NCBI RefSeq assembly: GCF_014646875.1
Contig: NZ_BMOC01000018.1
Coordinates: 1-46,522, forward strand
From: Halobellus salinus
GTDB taxonomy: Archaea; Halobacteriota; Halobacteria; Halobacteriales; Haloferacaceae
Length of the DNA: 46,522 nucleotides
Direction: 5' to 3'
The notes under the pieces are model-generated. The model searched no databases and was not told the DNA's origin. It saw nothing but the letters and a program-made list of their open reading frames with translations. How positions within the stretch are numbered: the stretch's first letter is position 1; every line of letters starts with the position of its first letter. This document shows positions 17,372 to 25,387 of this stretch, one piece after another. The position numbers and the translations under genes are program-made.

Positions 17372-17687
17372 GTCGACCGCCGCGCCCGTCTACACCGACG
17401 CGACGTCAACGACCGACGCGACGTCAACGACCGACGCGACCGACGCTCCGTTCCGGGAGATCGAGGCCGCGATCGAGCGGGCGCCTGAAGCGGGGGTCCT
17501 CGCGGTCGAGAGAGAGGCCGCCGGGCTGTGCACCTTTGCCGAGCGCCGGGACCGTCCGGTGGTCTGTGTCGCGTGCGTGACGGCCGAGATGGGTCGCGGC
17601 GAGGGGGGTGACGCCGACGGGAGCACGGCCGCCCTGGAGGTGGTCGGCGCCGTGCTCAACCCGTGGGACGGGGAGGCAACCGAGTGA
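17355..17687 (+). CDS. Hypothetical protein overlapping polC
   Basis: A 110-aa frame overlapping the last 17 bases of polC; TTG at 17355 is the only start available before the conserved-looking core. The core (FREIEAAIERAPEAGVLAVE, GLCTFAERRDRPVVCVACVT) looks like folded protein with three Cys, and ends ALEVVGAVLNPWDGEATE. The N-terminus contains a repeat DATSTTDATSTTDATDA made by an 18-bp tandem duplication. I do not recognise the family. It is probably co-transcribed with polC. The true start is uncertain. Confidence 0.5.
   Translation: MQTTCESTAAPVYTDATSTTDATSTTDATDAPFREIEAAIERAPEAGVLAVEREAAGLCTFAERRDRPVVCVACVTAEMGRGEGGDADGSTAALEVVGAVLNPWDGEATE
17394..17439 (+). repeat. 18-bp tandem repeat, 2.6 copies
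   Basis: The unit ACCGACGCGACGTCAACG occurs twice in full with a 10-base third copy. It lies in the N-terminal coding part of the gene after polC and encodes D-A-T-S-T-T. Confidence 0.85.
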
Positions 17688-17961
17688 CCGCCCGCAGTTC
17701 CCGACCGACACGAGTGCGTGTTTCGTTACGCGATAGCCGGCCGGCAAGCCGCCCTCGGATGAGAGTCCCGCGAGTGAAACGAGCGGGCGGGACATCGATG
17801 GGCGCGCCGCGTCTGTCGAACGACACCGGGCCCCTCGAGTCGAGACCGCGGGGGTTTCGGAGGTCGTCTCCCCTTCCGTGTGTACCGACTCCACTCCGAA
17901 CTGCGCAGTATCCGACGCGCGGAGCGAGGATATATTCGCCTCGGCACCGAATCGTAGGGCA
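17688..17961. other. Intergenic region before the HAD gene
   Basis: About 270 bases without a convincing gene. The only clear signal is ATATATTC near 17930-17936, a TATA box about 28 bases before the GTG at 17962. Confidence 0.45.
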
Positions 17962-18675
17962 GTGACCGGAAGTCGAGACGGCGGGATGGATGGAGACACC
18001 GCGACCGACAGCAGCGCTGCGGAGTTCGCGGTGCTGTTCGACATGGACGGCGTCCTGCTGCGGGGCCGTGGCACCGATCCGGCGGTCCACGCCCGGGCGC
18101 TCGACGACGTGCTCGAAGCGCGCGGGATGGAACTCGCCGAGGAACACCGCGCGGCACTGTCAATGTATGAGTACACAGACGCGTTCGTTGAGGCCTGTAC
18201 GGACGTCGGCGTCGACCCTGGGGTGTTCTACACGGCTCGCGAAGAGCGCAGTGCGGCGCGCACCGTCGAGCACGCCGCCGGCCGCGACCTCTTCGACGAC
18301 GTCGACGCGCTGGGTCGGCTCCCGGAGCGGGCGGCGGTCGGCCTCGTCAGCAACAACTACCACCGGACGGTTGAGTTCGTTGTCGACACCTTCGGGCTCA
18401 CAGCCTTCGATATCGCCCGCGGCCGCGAACTCGGCCCCGTGGGGTTCAGCCGGCGGAAACCCGAGCCGTACTACCTCGAAGAGGCGCTCGGGGACCTCGG
18501 TGCGACGGACGGCATATACGTCGGTGACCGCGAGACCGACATCGTCGCGGCCCATCGCGCCGGGCTGGACAGCGTGTTCGTCCGTCGAGAGCACAACACC
18601 GACGTCGAACTCGGCGTCGAACCGACAGTCGAGGTCAACGGGTTGGCCGAGGTCGTCGACGTGGTCTGCGAGTAG
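17962..18675 (+). CDS. HAD-superfamily hydrolase (phosphatase-like)
   Basis: A 237-aa haloacid dehalogenase-like hydrolase. Motif I is FDMDGVLLRG (nucleophile and acid Asp), motif II is GLVSNNY, the motif III Lys is in RRKPEPYYLEEAL, and motif IV is YVGDRETDIVAA. A small alpha-helical cap lies between motifs I and II, so it is a subfamily I phosphatase of unknown substrate, resembling phosphoglycolate phosphatase-like proteins. GTG 17962 is chosen because it is at leaderless distance from the TATA box; ATG 17986 (MDGDTATDSS) is a good alternative. Its stop is four bases from the convergent sulfatase-like gene. Confidence 0.82.
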   Translation: MTGSRDGGMDGDTATDSSAAEFAVLFDMDGVLLRGRGTDPAVHARALDDVLEARGMELAEEHRAALSMYEYTDAFVEACTDVGVDPGVFYTAREERSAARTVEHAAGRDLFDDVDALGRLPERAAVGLVSNNYHRTVEFVVDTFGLTAFDIARGRELGPVGFSRRKPEPYYLEEALGDLGATDGIYVGDRETDIVAAHRAGLDSVFVRREHNTDVELGVEPTVEVNGLAEVVDVVCE

Positions 18676-18679
18676 CCGG

Positions 18680-20224
18680 TCACTCCAGATAACCGAGGTT
18701 CCGGAGCCGCTTTTGGGCCTCGTCGTCCATCTCCTCGACCGCATCGTCGGAGACATCGTCGGCGAGTGCGTCGGTCCACGCCCCGCCGGTCGCGGACTCG
18801 AACGCCGACAGCACCGACTCCGTCTCCGCAACCGTGGGGTCGTCGCCGTCCGCAAGGGTGTCGGTCTCGCCCGGATCCCTGTCAAGCCGGTAGGCCTCGT
18901 CGTCGATCCGGTCGATCCGGATGTACTTCGCGTCGACCCGGCGCGCCGCGCGCATCCGGGCGTAAAACCGGGAGTCGGCCGGGAGGTCGATTCCGGCAGC
19001 GGCGGCCTTCTCTTCGAGTTGGGTCAGCTCCACCACCGGCCGGGAGTACTCCACAAACGCGTACGCGCCGTCGCCGCGCTGGCCGGGGTCGCGGTCGGAC
19101 GCAGGGAGGCCGTCGAACGCGCGGTAGTCGTCGGCGACCAGCGACCGTGTCGGATCCGGCGGAACCGCGCCGTCGACCGTTGCGGGGTCGTCGCTCGACA
19201 CGCCCAGGGCGTCGAGAACGGTGTGGTACAGGTCCAGAAGCTCCACTTGATCCCCGCGCCGGTCGGCGTCCAGGTCGGGGTGTTTGACCAGCAGCGGGAC
19301 GTTGATCAGGGGGTCGTAGACGCAGAATTCGTGACCGTAGAGGTCGTGTTCGCCGTGCAGTTCGCCGTGGTCCGCACACACCACAACCATCGTGTCGTCC
19401 CACCTCCCCTCCGCCTTCAGCCAGTCGAACAGCCGCCCGAGCTGGTCGTCGATGTGGGCGATCTCGGCGTCGTAGAGCCCGCGGATAGCGTCCCACTCGT
19501 CGTCGTCGATGTCGCGGGCACCCGAGTTGTACTCCTTGGAGTTTTGACACACGGTTTCGGAATCGACGCCGGGCGCGAACTCCGCGGCGAACTCCTCGGG
19601 CGGGTGGTACGGCAGGTGGGCGTCCATGAGGTTGATGAACGCAAAGGATCGGTCCGCGTCGTTGACGAACGCCATCGTCCGGTCGATCACCGCGGGCGTC
19701 TTCGAGTCAGCTGTGCCGCCGCCGGCGAGGTACTCGTGGGCAGTGTTGCCGAGGCTCACGAGTTTGTCCGCGACCGCCCGGAGCGACTCGTTGTCGTTCA
19801 TGGTCTTCCACGCGCGGGCCAGCGGCCCCGACAGGAACTCTCCGGGCATGATCTCAAAGAAGTTGTCATACTCATCGAACCCGTCTGTGAGGTGGGTATA
19901 CGGGGTGATCCACGCGTTCGAGGAGTAGCAGGCGGTGTCGTACCCCGCCGCCGACAACGTCTCCGCGAGCGTGGTCGCACCCTCCAGGTAGGGGTTCTCC
20001 TGGTCGGCGCCGTGCTGGGACGGATAACGGCCGGTGAAAAGCGAGGCGTGAACCGGGAGCGTCCAGGGGGCGGGCGCGACCGCCTGGTCGAAGACCGTCG
20101 CTTCCGCGGCGAAGTCGGCGAGGTTCGGCGTCGTCGGACGGTCGTACCCGTACGGTGTCAGCCGGTCCTTCCGGACCGTATCCATCACCACGAAGAGGAC
20201 GTTTTCGGGCGACTCCGTGCTCAT
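18680..20224 (-). CDS. Sulfatase / alkaline phosphatase-superfamily hydrolase with Thr nucleophile
   Basis: A 514-aa member of the sulfatase fold. The N-terminal metal site is VLFVVMDTVRKDRLTPYGY (Asp15). The segment that in true sulfatases carries (C/S)-x-P-x-R reads PWTLPVHASLFTGRYPS, so the nucleophile position is Thr55 and the Arg is His. That pattern is like phosphoglycerol-transferase and LTA-synthase relatives and argues against a formylglycine sulfatase. The distal metal motif VVCADHGELHGEH is intact. No signal peptide is present, so it is probably cytoplasmic. ATG 20224 has a TATA-like CTCTTTG at leaderless distance. It could act on phosphate or sulfate esters, for example on glycans or lipids. 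Confidence 0.8.
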   Translation of the reverse strand: MSTESPENVLFVVMDTVRKDRLTPYGYDRPTTPNLADFAAEATVFDQAVAPAPWTLPVHASLFTGRYPSQHGADQENPYLEGATTLAETLSAAGYDTACYSSNAWITPYTHLTDGFDEYDNFFEIMPGEFLSGPLARAWKTMNDNESLRAVADKLVSLGNTAHEYLAGGGTADSKTPAVIDRTMAFVNDADRSFAFINLMDAHLPYHPPEEFAAEFAPGVDSETVCQNSKEYNSGARDIDDDEWDAIRGLYDAEIAHIDDQLGRLFDWLKAEGRWDDTMVVVCADHGELHGEHDLYGHEFCVYDPLINVPLLVKHPDLDADRRGDQVELLDLYHTVLDALGVSSDDPATVDGAVPPDPTRSLVADDYRAFDGLPASDRDPGQRGDGAYAFVEYSRPVVELTQLEEKAAAAGIDLPADSRFYARMRAARRVDAKYIRIDRIDDEAYRLDRDPGETDTLADGDDPTVAETESVLSAFESATGGAWTDALADDVSDDAVEEMDDEAQKRLRNLGYLE

Positions 20225-20338
20225 ACCCACCCCTCGCGGCGACGAAGGCAAAGAGCCACCGGTCCCGAGTCGACAGGTCAAACACTCACGGGAGGAGGAG
20301 TCGCAAGAACGGGATCTTCGGGAGCGCTGGCGTCCCGC

Positions 20339-20701
20339 TCAGAACGGTGCCTGCGGCCCTTCGTCGCTGCCGGCATCATCTGTGGTCTCGCCGGGGAACG
20401 AGGGGGACATCCCGCCCTCGTCGTGGCCGCCACCGCCGCCCATCCCGGTGTCGGCGTGGACCGTCTCGATCTCGGGGATCTCCTTGACCATCCGGCTTTT
20501 GATCGCCTGGATCGTCATCGGGGAGATGCCGCACCCCGAACACGCGCCGCCGAGCATGATCGTGACCTCGCCGTCCTCGCGGTCGAGGTGCTGGATCGCG
20601 GCGGAGCCGCCGTGCATCTGGATCTGTGGGAAGTTCCGGCGCAGGAAGTTCGTGATCCGCTCTTTGAGGTCGTCGTCGCCACGTGCAGTGTCAGCACTCA
20701 T
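20339..20701 (-). CDS. NifU C-terminal domain Fe-S scaffold protein
   Basis: A 120-aa NifU-like protein. The NifU C-terminal domain spans residues about 8-85, with the cluster-binding CSGCGIS (Cys54, Cys57) preceded by VTIMLGGA. A Gly/Asp-rich acidic tail follows. Such proteins assemble or carry a labile Fe-S cluster for delivery to apo-proteins. ATG 20701 has a TATA-like TCTAAGCC at leaderless distance. It is probably a single-gene transcript. Confidence 0.9.
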   Translation of the reverse strand: MSADTARGDDDLKERITNFLRRNFPQIQMHGGSAAIQHLDREDGEVTIMLGGACSGCGISPMTIQAIKSRMVKEIPEIETVHADTGMGGGGGHDEGGMSPSFPGETTDDAGSDEGPQAPF

Positions 20702-20907
20702 ACGACACAGTTCGGCGGCAACGGGCTTAGACCTTTGGTTCGGTGTGATCGGTAGTGTTCGGATAAGCTGGTGACCCTGTGACCACCTCGAAAGCCCCCG
20801 TTCAGTCCCGCCCACATCGGCTGGCTAACCGGCCGCCGCCGGCCGGGGCTCTCGAGGTGTCTCCAGTCGCACCGCCCTACTCTGAACACTGCCGGTGTGA
20901 TCCCGCC

Positions 20908-21231
20908 TCACTCCCCGTCGGCCACCCCGAATACGTTCCGAAGCTGTTCGCGGAGTTCCTCGACGTAGGCATCGAGTGCTGCCGACAGCTTCTCGTCGTC
21001 AACGACGATTGCGGTCACCCGGTCGGCGGGGTCATCGGGGAGTTCGATCCGGAACGCCCCGTCGTCGTAGAACGGTTCCGACTCGTTGAGGATCTGCTGG
21101 TCGATCGCGTGGATCAGTTCCGAACCGTACCGCTCGCTCATCGCCTCGAAGGCGTTCTTGTACGCGCGCTGGAGCTCAGGAAAGTAGTGGACGTACTTGT
21201 CCTCAAACCGCTCGGGGTCGAACTCGGTCAT
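20908..21231 (-). CDS. DUF5783-like haloarchaeal protein
   Basis: A 107-aa acidic soluble protein beginning MTEFDPERFEDKYVHYFPEL, followed by two helices and a short beta region (FRIELPDDPADRVTAIVVDD), ending in a helix EELREQLRNVFGV. I associate this pattern with the haloarchaea-specific DUF5783 family, of unknown function. The ATG at 21231 is supported by a TATA-like TTTGTACC at about 25 bases upstream. The gene is divergent from the CNNM-like transporter. Confidence 0.7.
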   Translation of the reverse strand: MTEFDPERFEDKYVHYFPELQRAYKNAFEAMSERYGSELIHAIDQQILNESEPFYDDGAFRIELPDDPADRVTAIVVDDEKLSAALDAYVEELREQLRNVFGVADGE

Positions 21232-21338
21232 ACGTGTACGTGGCCGGCGCCGGTACAAACCGGTTTTGTCCGGGAGCCGGACCGGGCGGCCCGGTGCGCG
21301 TCGCTGCATACTTGATTCGGCCGGCTGATCAACGGGGT

Positions 21339-22427
21339 ATGAACGGCCTCGAAGTCGCCCTCCGGCTTCTCGCCGGGGTCGGATTGATTCTGGCGAACGG
21401 CTTCTTCGTCGCCATCGAGTTCGGGCTCACCCGGGTGCGGCAGTACGCCGAATCGGAGTTCGACGAACCGGGGCTCCGCCGAGGGTGGGAGATGACCGAC
21501 GACTTGGAGATCTACCTCACGAGCTGTCAGGTGGGCATCACCGCCTCTAGCATCGCGGTCGGGATCGTGGCCGAACCCGCGTTAGCGTCGCTGTTCGAGC
21601 CATACTTCCAGGCAACGGCACTGGCGTCGGTCGGCGCCGGCGGGATCGTCGCCTTCCTCATCATCAACCTCCTCCACCTCACCCACGGCGAACAGACGCC
21701 CACATACCTCGGCGTTGAGCGCTCGAAATTCGTGGTCCGGTACGGCGCCACCCCGTTGTACTGGTTCGCGAAAGCCATCGCCCCGATCATCGCGATCGGC
21801 GACGGGGTGGCGAAGGCGACGCTCAAACTGTTCGGCGTGGATATGACTGGCGCGTGGCTGGGCGCCGAGACCGACTCCATCGAGACGCGGGCGGACCTCC
21901 GGCACGAACTCGGGTCGGTACTCGACCGCGGCGACGTGCCAGAAGACCGGCGCGAGGAGGTTATCAATGCTCTGGCCGTGGGTGATCGGGCGGTCCGGGA
22001 GGTTATGACACCCGTCGGCGAGGTGGTGTTTCTGTCCACCCAGGAGTCGATGTCGGAGAACCTCCGCCGAATCGGATCCAACCCCCACACCCGGCTGCCG
22101 CTGGTCGGGGCGGAACCGTCGGACTTCCGCGGGATCGTCTACGTCCCCAGTGTGATCGACCACATCGACGACCTCCGGGAAGGGGACGCAACGTTCGGCG
22201 ATATTGCGGCGCCGCCGATGACGCTGTCCGATTCAACGCCGATCAGCGAGGTGGTCGACCGGTTCCAGGTCGAACACCAGGAACTCGCCTTGGTCGTTGA
22301 CGACGGCGAGGTGGCGGGGCTGGTGACCGCGACAGACGCCTTCGAGGCGGTGGTGGGTGACCTTGAGGACCCGCTCGACACCGAACTGGGAACACAGCGG
22401 GGAGGCGGCGCCGACCCCGCGGCGTGA
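21339..22427 (+). CDS. CNNM/CorC-like transporter (DUF21 + CBS pair)
   Basis: A 362-aa membrane protein. The DUF21 transmembrane domain (about residues 1-190) opens LLAGVGLILANGFFVAIEFG and includes the family motif YLTSCQVGITASSIAVG. A CBS pair follows (about 215-335: VMTPVGEVVFLSTQESMSENL, then ALVVDDGEVAGLVTATDAFEAVVGD). Family members transport or sense Mg2+ and other cations. The usual C-terminal transporter-associated (CorC_HlyC) domain is missing: after the CBS pair only about 25 residues remain. A TATA-like GCATACTTGA near 21310 supports the ATG. Confidence 0.88.
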   Translation: MNGLEVALRLLAGVGLILANGFFVAIEFGLTRVRQYAESEFDEPGLRRGWEMTDDLEIYLTSCQVGITASSIAVGIVAEPALASLFEPYFQATALASVGAGGIVAFLIINLLHLTHGEQTPTYLGVERSKFVVRYGATPLYWFAKAIAPIIAIGDGVAKATLKLFGVDMTGAWLGAETDSIETRADLRHELGSVLDRGDVPEDRREEVINALAVGDRAVREVMTPVGEVVFLSTQESMSENLRRIGSNPHTRLPLVGAEPSDFRGIVYVPSVIDHIDDLREGDATFGDIAAPPMTLSDSTPISEVVDRFQVEHQELALVVDDGEVAGLVTATDAFEAVVGDLEDPLDTELGTQRGGGADPAA

Positions 22428-22485
22428 GGACGAACGCGTCGTCCCCCGTACAGTTCGCCGTCGGTGCTGGCGCCGTCGAGGATTC

Positions 22486-22565
22486 ATACTGTCGGCTATA
22501 GTCGCGTGACGTATTTCGACACCCCGGGGTGTCGAAAATCTTCACGTAGTTATAGCCGACAGTAT
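22486..22565. repeat. 80-bp near-perfect palindrome, possible miniature element
   Basis: The outer 15 bases (ATACTGTCGGCTATA) are a perfect inverted repeat of the outer 15 on the right. The central 12 bases of each arm (TTTCGACACCCC, mirrored) also pair perfectly about the axis at 22525/22526, with a partly matching stretch between. It lies 59 bases after the CNNM-like gene, next to a mobile-element scar. It could be a MITE, a paired end of a deleted IS, or a strong terminator/cruciform. Confidence 0.75.
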
Positions 22566-22819
22566 CAGGAGGGGAATCCGTGCGCTTGCATCCGGAAACC
22601 CGTACTCAGCAGGGAGCGCCAGTGCTGATCACCCCGTCCCGTTCGATGTCTGGTCCCGATACAGATGGACATTGCCCGAGGCGTGACAGTGCGTGGAACA
22701 ACCCCGATTTGGTACCCGGGACCGACAGTGGCTTGTTTGTCCTCCAGTTCCCCCGAGATCCCGATTCTGTATAGCGATATAGTATATACGGCGGTCCGGC
22801 AGACGGTGAAACGCCGATC
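22566..22819. other. Gene-poor scar
   Basis: No convincing gene. An AT-rich stretch (22768-22793, with ATAGTATATAC) precedes the tnpB remnant. Short ORFs on both strands have no recognisable motif. Confidence 0.4.
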
Positions 22820-22911
22820 AGCGGTAGAGAACGCGGGACGCGGTTGGTGTTACACGCGCTCGCCAAGCACGTCGTTGAGCAGTGCATCGCCCACGGGGTT
22901 GGTCGCATCGC

Positions 22912-24353
22912 CATTCGTTCTAGTTTAGTGGCGGTCAAAGCCGAACTCACCTCGTTCAACCTGCTCACGTAACCGATCTCTGTGTGGATTTGGATTTCGT
23001 GATGCCCACAGCAACAGCTCGTCCAAATCCGGCAGTTCGTAGCCCAGCTCAATCATAAGATACAGCTGGATCAGATGAGCGTGGCGTTCAACGGCTAGCG
23101 AACAGCGACGGCGAGGGAGCCGCGACGCCGACGAGTCGGCGTCCGCGGCAGCCTCTACCTTATGCTGTCTTGTCTCAATCGACCGTAACTCATCCACGAT
23201 AACACGACTCATCATCAACGAAATCGCCGCCATGATGATCAGCGCCTCGATAATGTAGGCGTCGGTCGTCTTGATCTCGTCCAAGCCGAACCGCGACTTC
23301 AACTCCTTGAACAGCAGTTCGACCTCACAGCGCGCCCGATAGAGCTGCGCGATATCGGGCGCACTGTACTCCTCACGCGCCAGATTCGTCAGATAGAGAT
23401 GGTACTCTTCGCTCTCCTCATTCCGCAGCCCGACCAGTCGAAACGTCCGGGTCGAGCTGGCGCCCGACCCTCGCTTGCGATCGAACGAGAGCGTGATGCG
23501 GACATCGATCTCTTGTCGCTGCAGGTCGTCGAGGACGGCCTGCAGCGACTCCCCTTCCAGCGAGATACTGTTTCCCCGCCACGTCCGCAGTTCTTCGATG
23601 ATCTCGAAGTTCGCGTCCTCCTTGACGCGGGAGACGAACCACCCGCCGTTCTGGTCGATTCGGTCGAACAACCAGAAATCGTAGAAGCCTAAATCAAGCA
23701 GTATGAGGGCGTCAGCTACCCACTCTCCGGTGGGTAGCTGACTCCGTTCGTGGGTTGTTCCATCAGTTGTACGGAACCGTGTTGGAAGACCTGTCGAGAG
23801 TGACTCCGTGAGGTGGAGCTTCAGTTCAGCTTGGTCTTCGCCAGTTGCTGCGTAGACATCAGCGGCGTCCTGGTACAGCGAAACGATGGTCGCGTCAGCA
23901 ATGAGGACGTCTCGAAATCGTTCGAGACGTCCGTTCAAGTCGGTTCGTCCGGTATCGAGATTCTCGATGGCATCATCGAGAATCTCTCGAAGGAGTGCAA
24001 CGAAGCCCGGTTCGAACCAGTCGTGGAATGCTGCGTAAGAGAGTTCGTCGCAGTCAGCCATCTCGACGTAGCGGTCGAGAAACGCTTGCAGAGAGCGGTC
24101 TGAGCCAGCAGCGAAGCCAAACGAGAGCGTGTAAAACAGCGCAACGATGTCGAACTTCCGCTCACGCTCAACGAGATTCGTTGCGCGAGCGCGCTCGCGC
24201 AACTCATCAGAGGGAAACGCTCTTTGAATTCGGTCAACAACTACCGAGTCCGGTGGAGAGTACACACTTCCCACCGGGTTCCTCGACCGGGTAGTTGCGA
24301 CGATATCTAATCAGCAGATAGCGACAGGATTCTCCACTAAACTAGAACGGATG
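22912..24353 (-). mobile_element. IS4-family (ISH8-like) insertion sequence
   Basis: About 1442 bp. The ends are inverted repeats: the left end reads CATTCGTTCTAGTTTAGTGG and the right end, on the other strand, CATCCGTTCTAGTTTAGTGG (one mismatch). Each end is flanked by the same 10 bases, GTCGCATCGC (22902-22911 and 24354-24363), a target duplication. Exact boundaries can slide by 1-2 bases. It carries one transposase gene and sits inside a tnpB remnant. Confidence 0.9.
22925..24274 (-). CDS. IS4-family transposase (ISH8-like)
   Basis: A 449-aa DDE transposase. The first Asp is in VLIADATIVSLY, the second in ALILLDLGFYDFWLFDRID, and the Y-(2)-R-(3)-E-(6)-K signature of IS4 elements is YRARCEVELLFKELKSRFG, containing the catalytic Glu. 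It fills the element from about 13 bases inside the left end. No frameshift or internal stop is seen and both ends and the target duplication are perfect or nearly so, so it may be active and recently inserted. The start is taken at 24274 (MGSVYSPPDS). Confidence 0.92.
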   Translation of the reverse strand: MGSVYSPPDSVVVDRIQRAFPSDELRERARATNLVERERKFDIVALFYTLSFGFAAGSDRSLQAFLDRYVEMADCDELSYAAFHDWFEPGFVALLREILDDAIENLDTGRTDLNGRLERFRDVLIADATIVSLYQDAADVYAATGEDQAELKLHLTESLSTGLPTRFRTTDGTTHERSQLPTGEWVADALILLDLGFYDFWLFDRIDQNGGWFVSRVKEDANFEIIEELRTWRGNSISLEGESLQAVLDDLQRQEIDVRITLSFDRKRGSGASSTRTFRLVGLRNEESEEYHLYLTNLAREEYSAPDIAQLYRARCEVELLFKELKSRFGLDEIKTTDAYIIEALIIMAAISLMMSRVIVDELRSIETRQHKVEAAADADSSASRLPRRRCSLAVERHAHLIQLYLMIELGYELPDLDELLLWASRNPNPHRDRLREQVERGEFGFDRH

Positions 24354-24840
24354 GTCGCATCGCCATCGGTGAGTTGAGCGATGTTCGAGAGGACGAGAAC
24401 GGCGAGTCTCGGAACTGGGGGAAGCGTGGGAACAAGAAACTTCACGGGTGGGAATTCGACCGCTTCACCCGCTTGCTCGGATACAAAGCGGAAGAACACG
24501 GCATCCTCGTGAAGTACCTCGGGGTCAAGCCCCGAGACACTCGCCTTGATATTCTGTAGACCGTACAAGCAAGCGGGACACGAGCAAGACGTGTTCGTGC
24601 TGTGGTCGAAAGCGTGGTGCGAATCGTGTGAAGCGTGGATTGTACGTCTGTGAGTCGTGTGGTGCGACGATGAACGCAGACGTGGATGGAGCGGTGACTA
24701 TCCGCAGAAAGATAACTCAGAGTCCTCCAACGGAGGATATGAGTAACGGTCGTTTGGCACGGCCAGTAGCTTTCCCGTTCAACCAAACCTCGGGGCGTTT
24801 CGCACCGAGCGAACAGGCGAGTTGCAAAGCTTAATATCCC

Positions 24841-24882
24841 AACGCTCGGGGTTCATCCAGCTTTAGCCGGAGGAGGATGTCA
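24841..24882 (+). mobile_element. Right-end remnant of the tnpB element
   Basis: Just after the tnpB stop, AACGCTCGGGGTTCATCC is followed by a short imperfect hairpin and GGAGGATGTCA. The same GAGGATGTCA ending occurs on the minus strand after the hairpin at the window's right edge, suggesting related elements. Confidence 0.5.
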
Positions 24883-25387
24883 ATTTGTGCGTGTATCATC
24901 AGGTACTTCCAACGGTCTGTTGCTGTACGGTGCGGTTTCGCTCGTCTCGGGGCTACTGGCTCCGAGTACGTGGACAACCGCGGGAGCCATTCTATGACAC
25001 GCTCGTTACGGCTGTCGAGGGCAGTCAGCGTAGTCCAGCCAGTGGTACGCCCCGGAAACACTGTCGCTGATGCCGAATTCGCCGAAGAACGGACAGCGTC
25101 GCAGCCAGCGTGACCACGGACGCGTCGAGCGCGACGAACACGGCCGATGAGGCTGTCCGACGCCACCACCCCAATCTCTCCGCGCGGTGGCTCGGTCTAT
25201 GGCTGGGGCTCCAACGCCGGGGTGCCTGTCGTCTTCGCTATCGGGACCGTACCCGGGGGCGGCGACCCCATCAATCGTATTTCGATATATAGAATAGGCC
25301 TACAGCGATTTCGACGTATTCCACGGAGTCCGTGAGGCGGACGCGGACCGACCATAGGAGGGACATCGACACCGCGTGAGCCGCCCG
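24883..25387. other. Gene-poor debris after the tnpB scar
   Basis: About 500 bases without an intact gene. A 36-codon stretch (24887-24997, plus) reads like the end of a membrane protein (NGLLLYGAVSLVSGLLAP) and may be a remnant. An AT-rich patch (25275-25300, TTTCGATATATAG) lies near the end of the Zn/Mn transporter operon. Confidence 0.4.

Larger units (their letters stand above)
22820..24834 (+). pseudogene. tnpB: tnpB pseudogene interrupted by an IS4-family element
   Basis: Joining the sequence across the IS, with one copy of the target duplication removed, restores a TnpB RuvC-like stretch: LHALAKHVVEQCIAHG, GRIAIGELSDVRED (with the expected Glu), then RNWGKRGNKKLHGWEFDRFT and AEEHGILV. 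The frame then breaks. About 65 bases carrying a GC hairpin and a TAG stop replace the expected short link to the zinc ribbon, which continues in another frame as DTSKTCSCCG... and GLYVCESCGATMNADVDGA, to TAA at 24832-24834. The N-terminal half of TnpB is missing, so the start is approximate. The gene is dead by truncation, IS insertion and frameshift. Confidence 0.85.

Noticed and set aside
20702-20907. tRNA search in the gap (GTTCAGTCCCGCC looked like a T-arm)
   Set aside because: No acceptor stem or anticodon arm can be drawn around it.
22606-23052. 148-codon minus-strand ORF at the left end of the IS
   Set aside because: Runs across the IS boundary and shows no family features.
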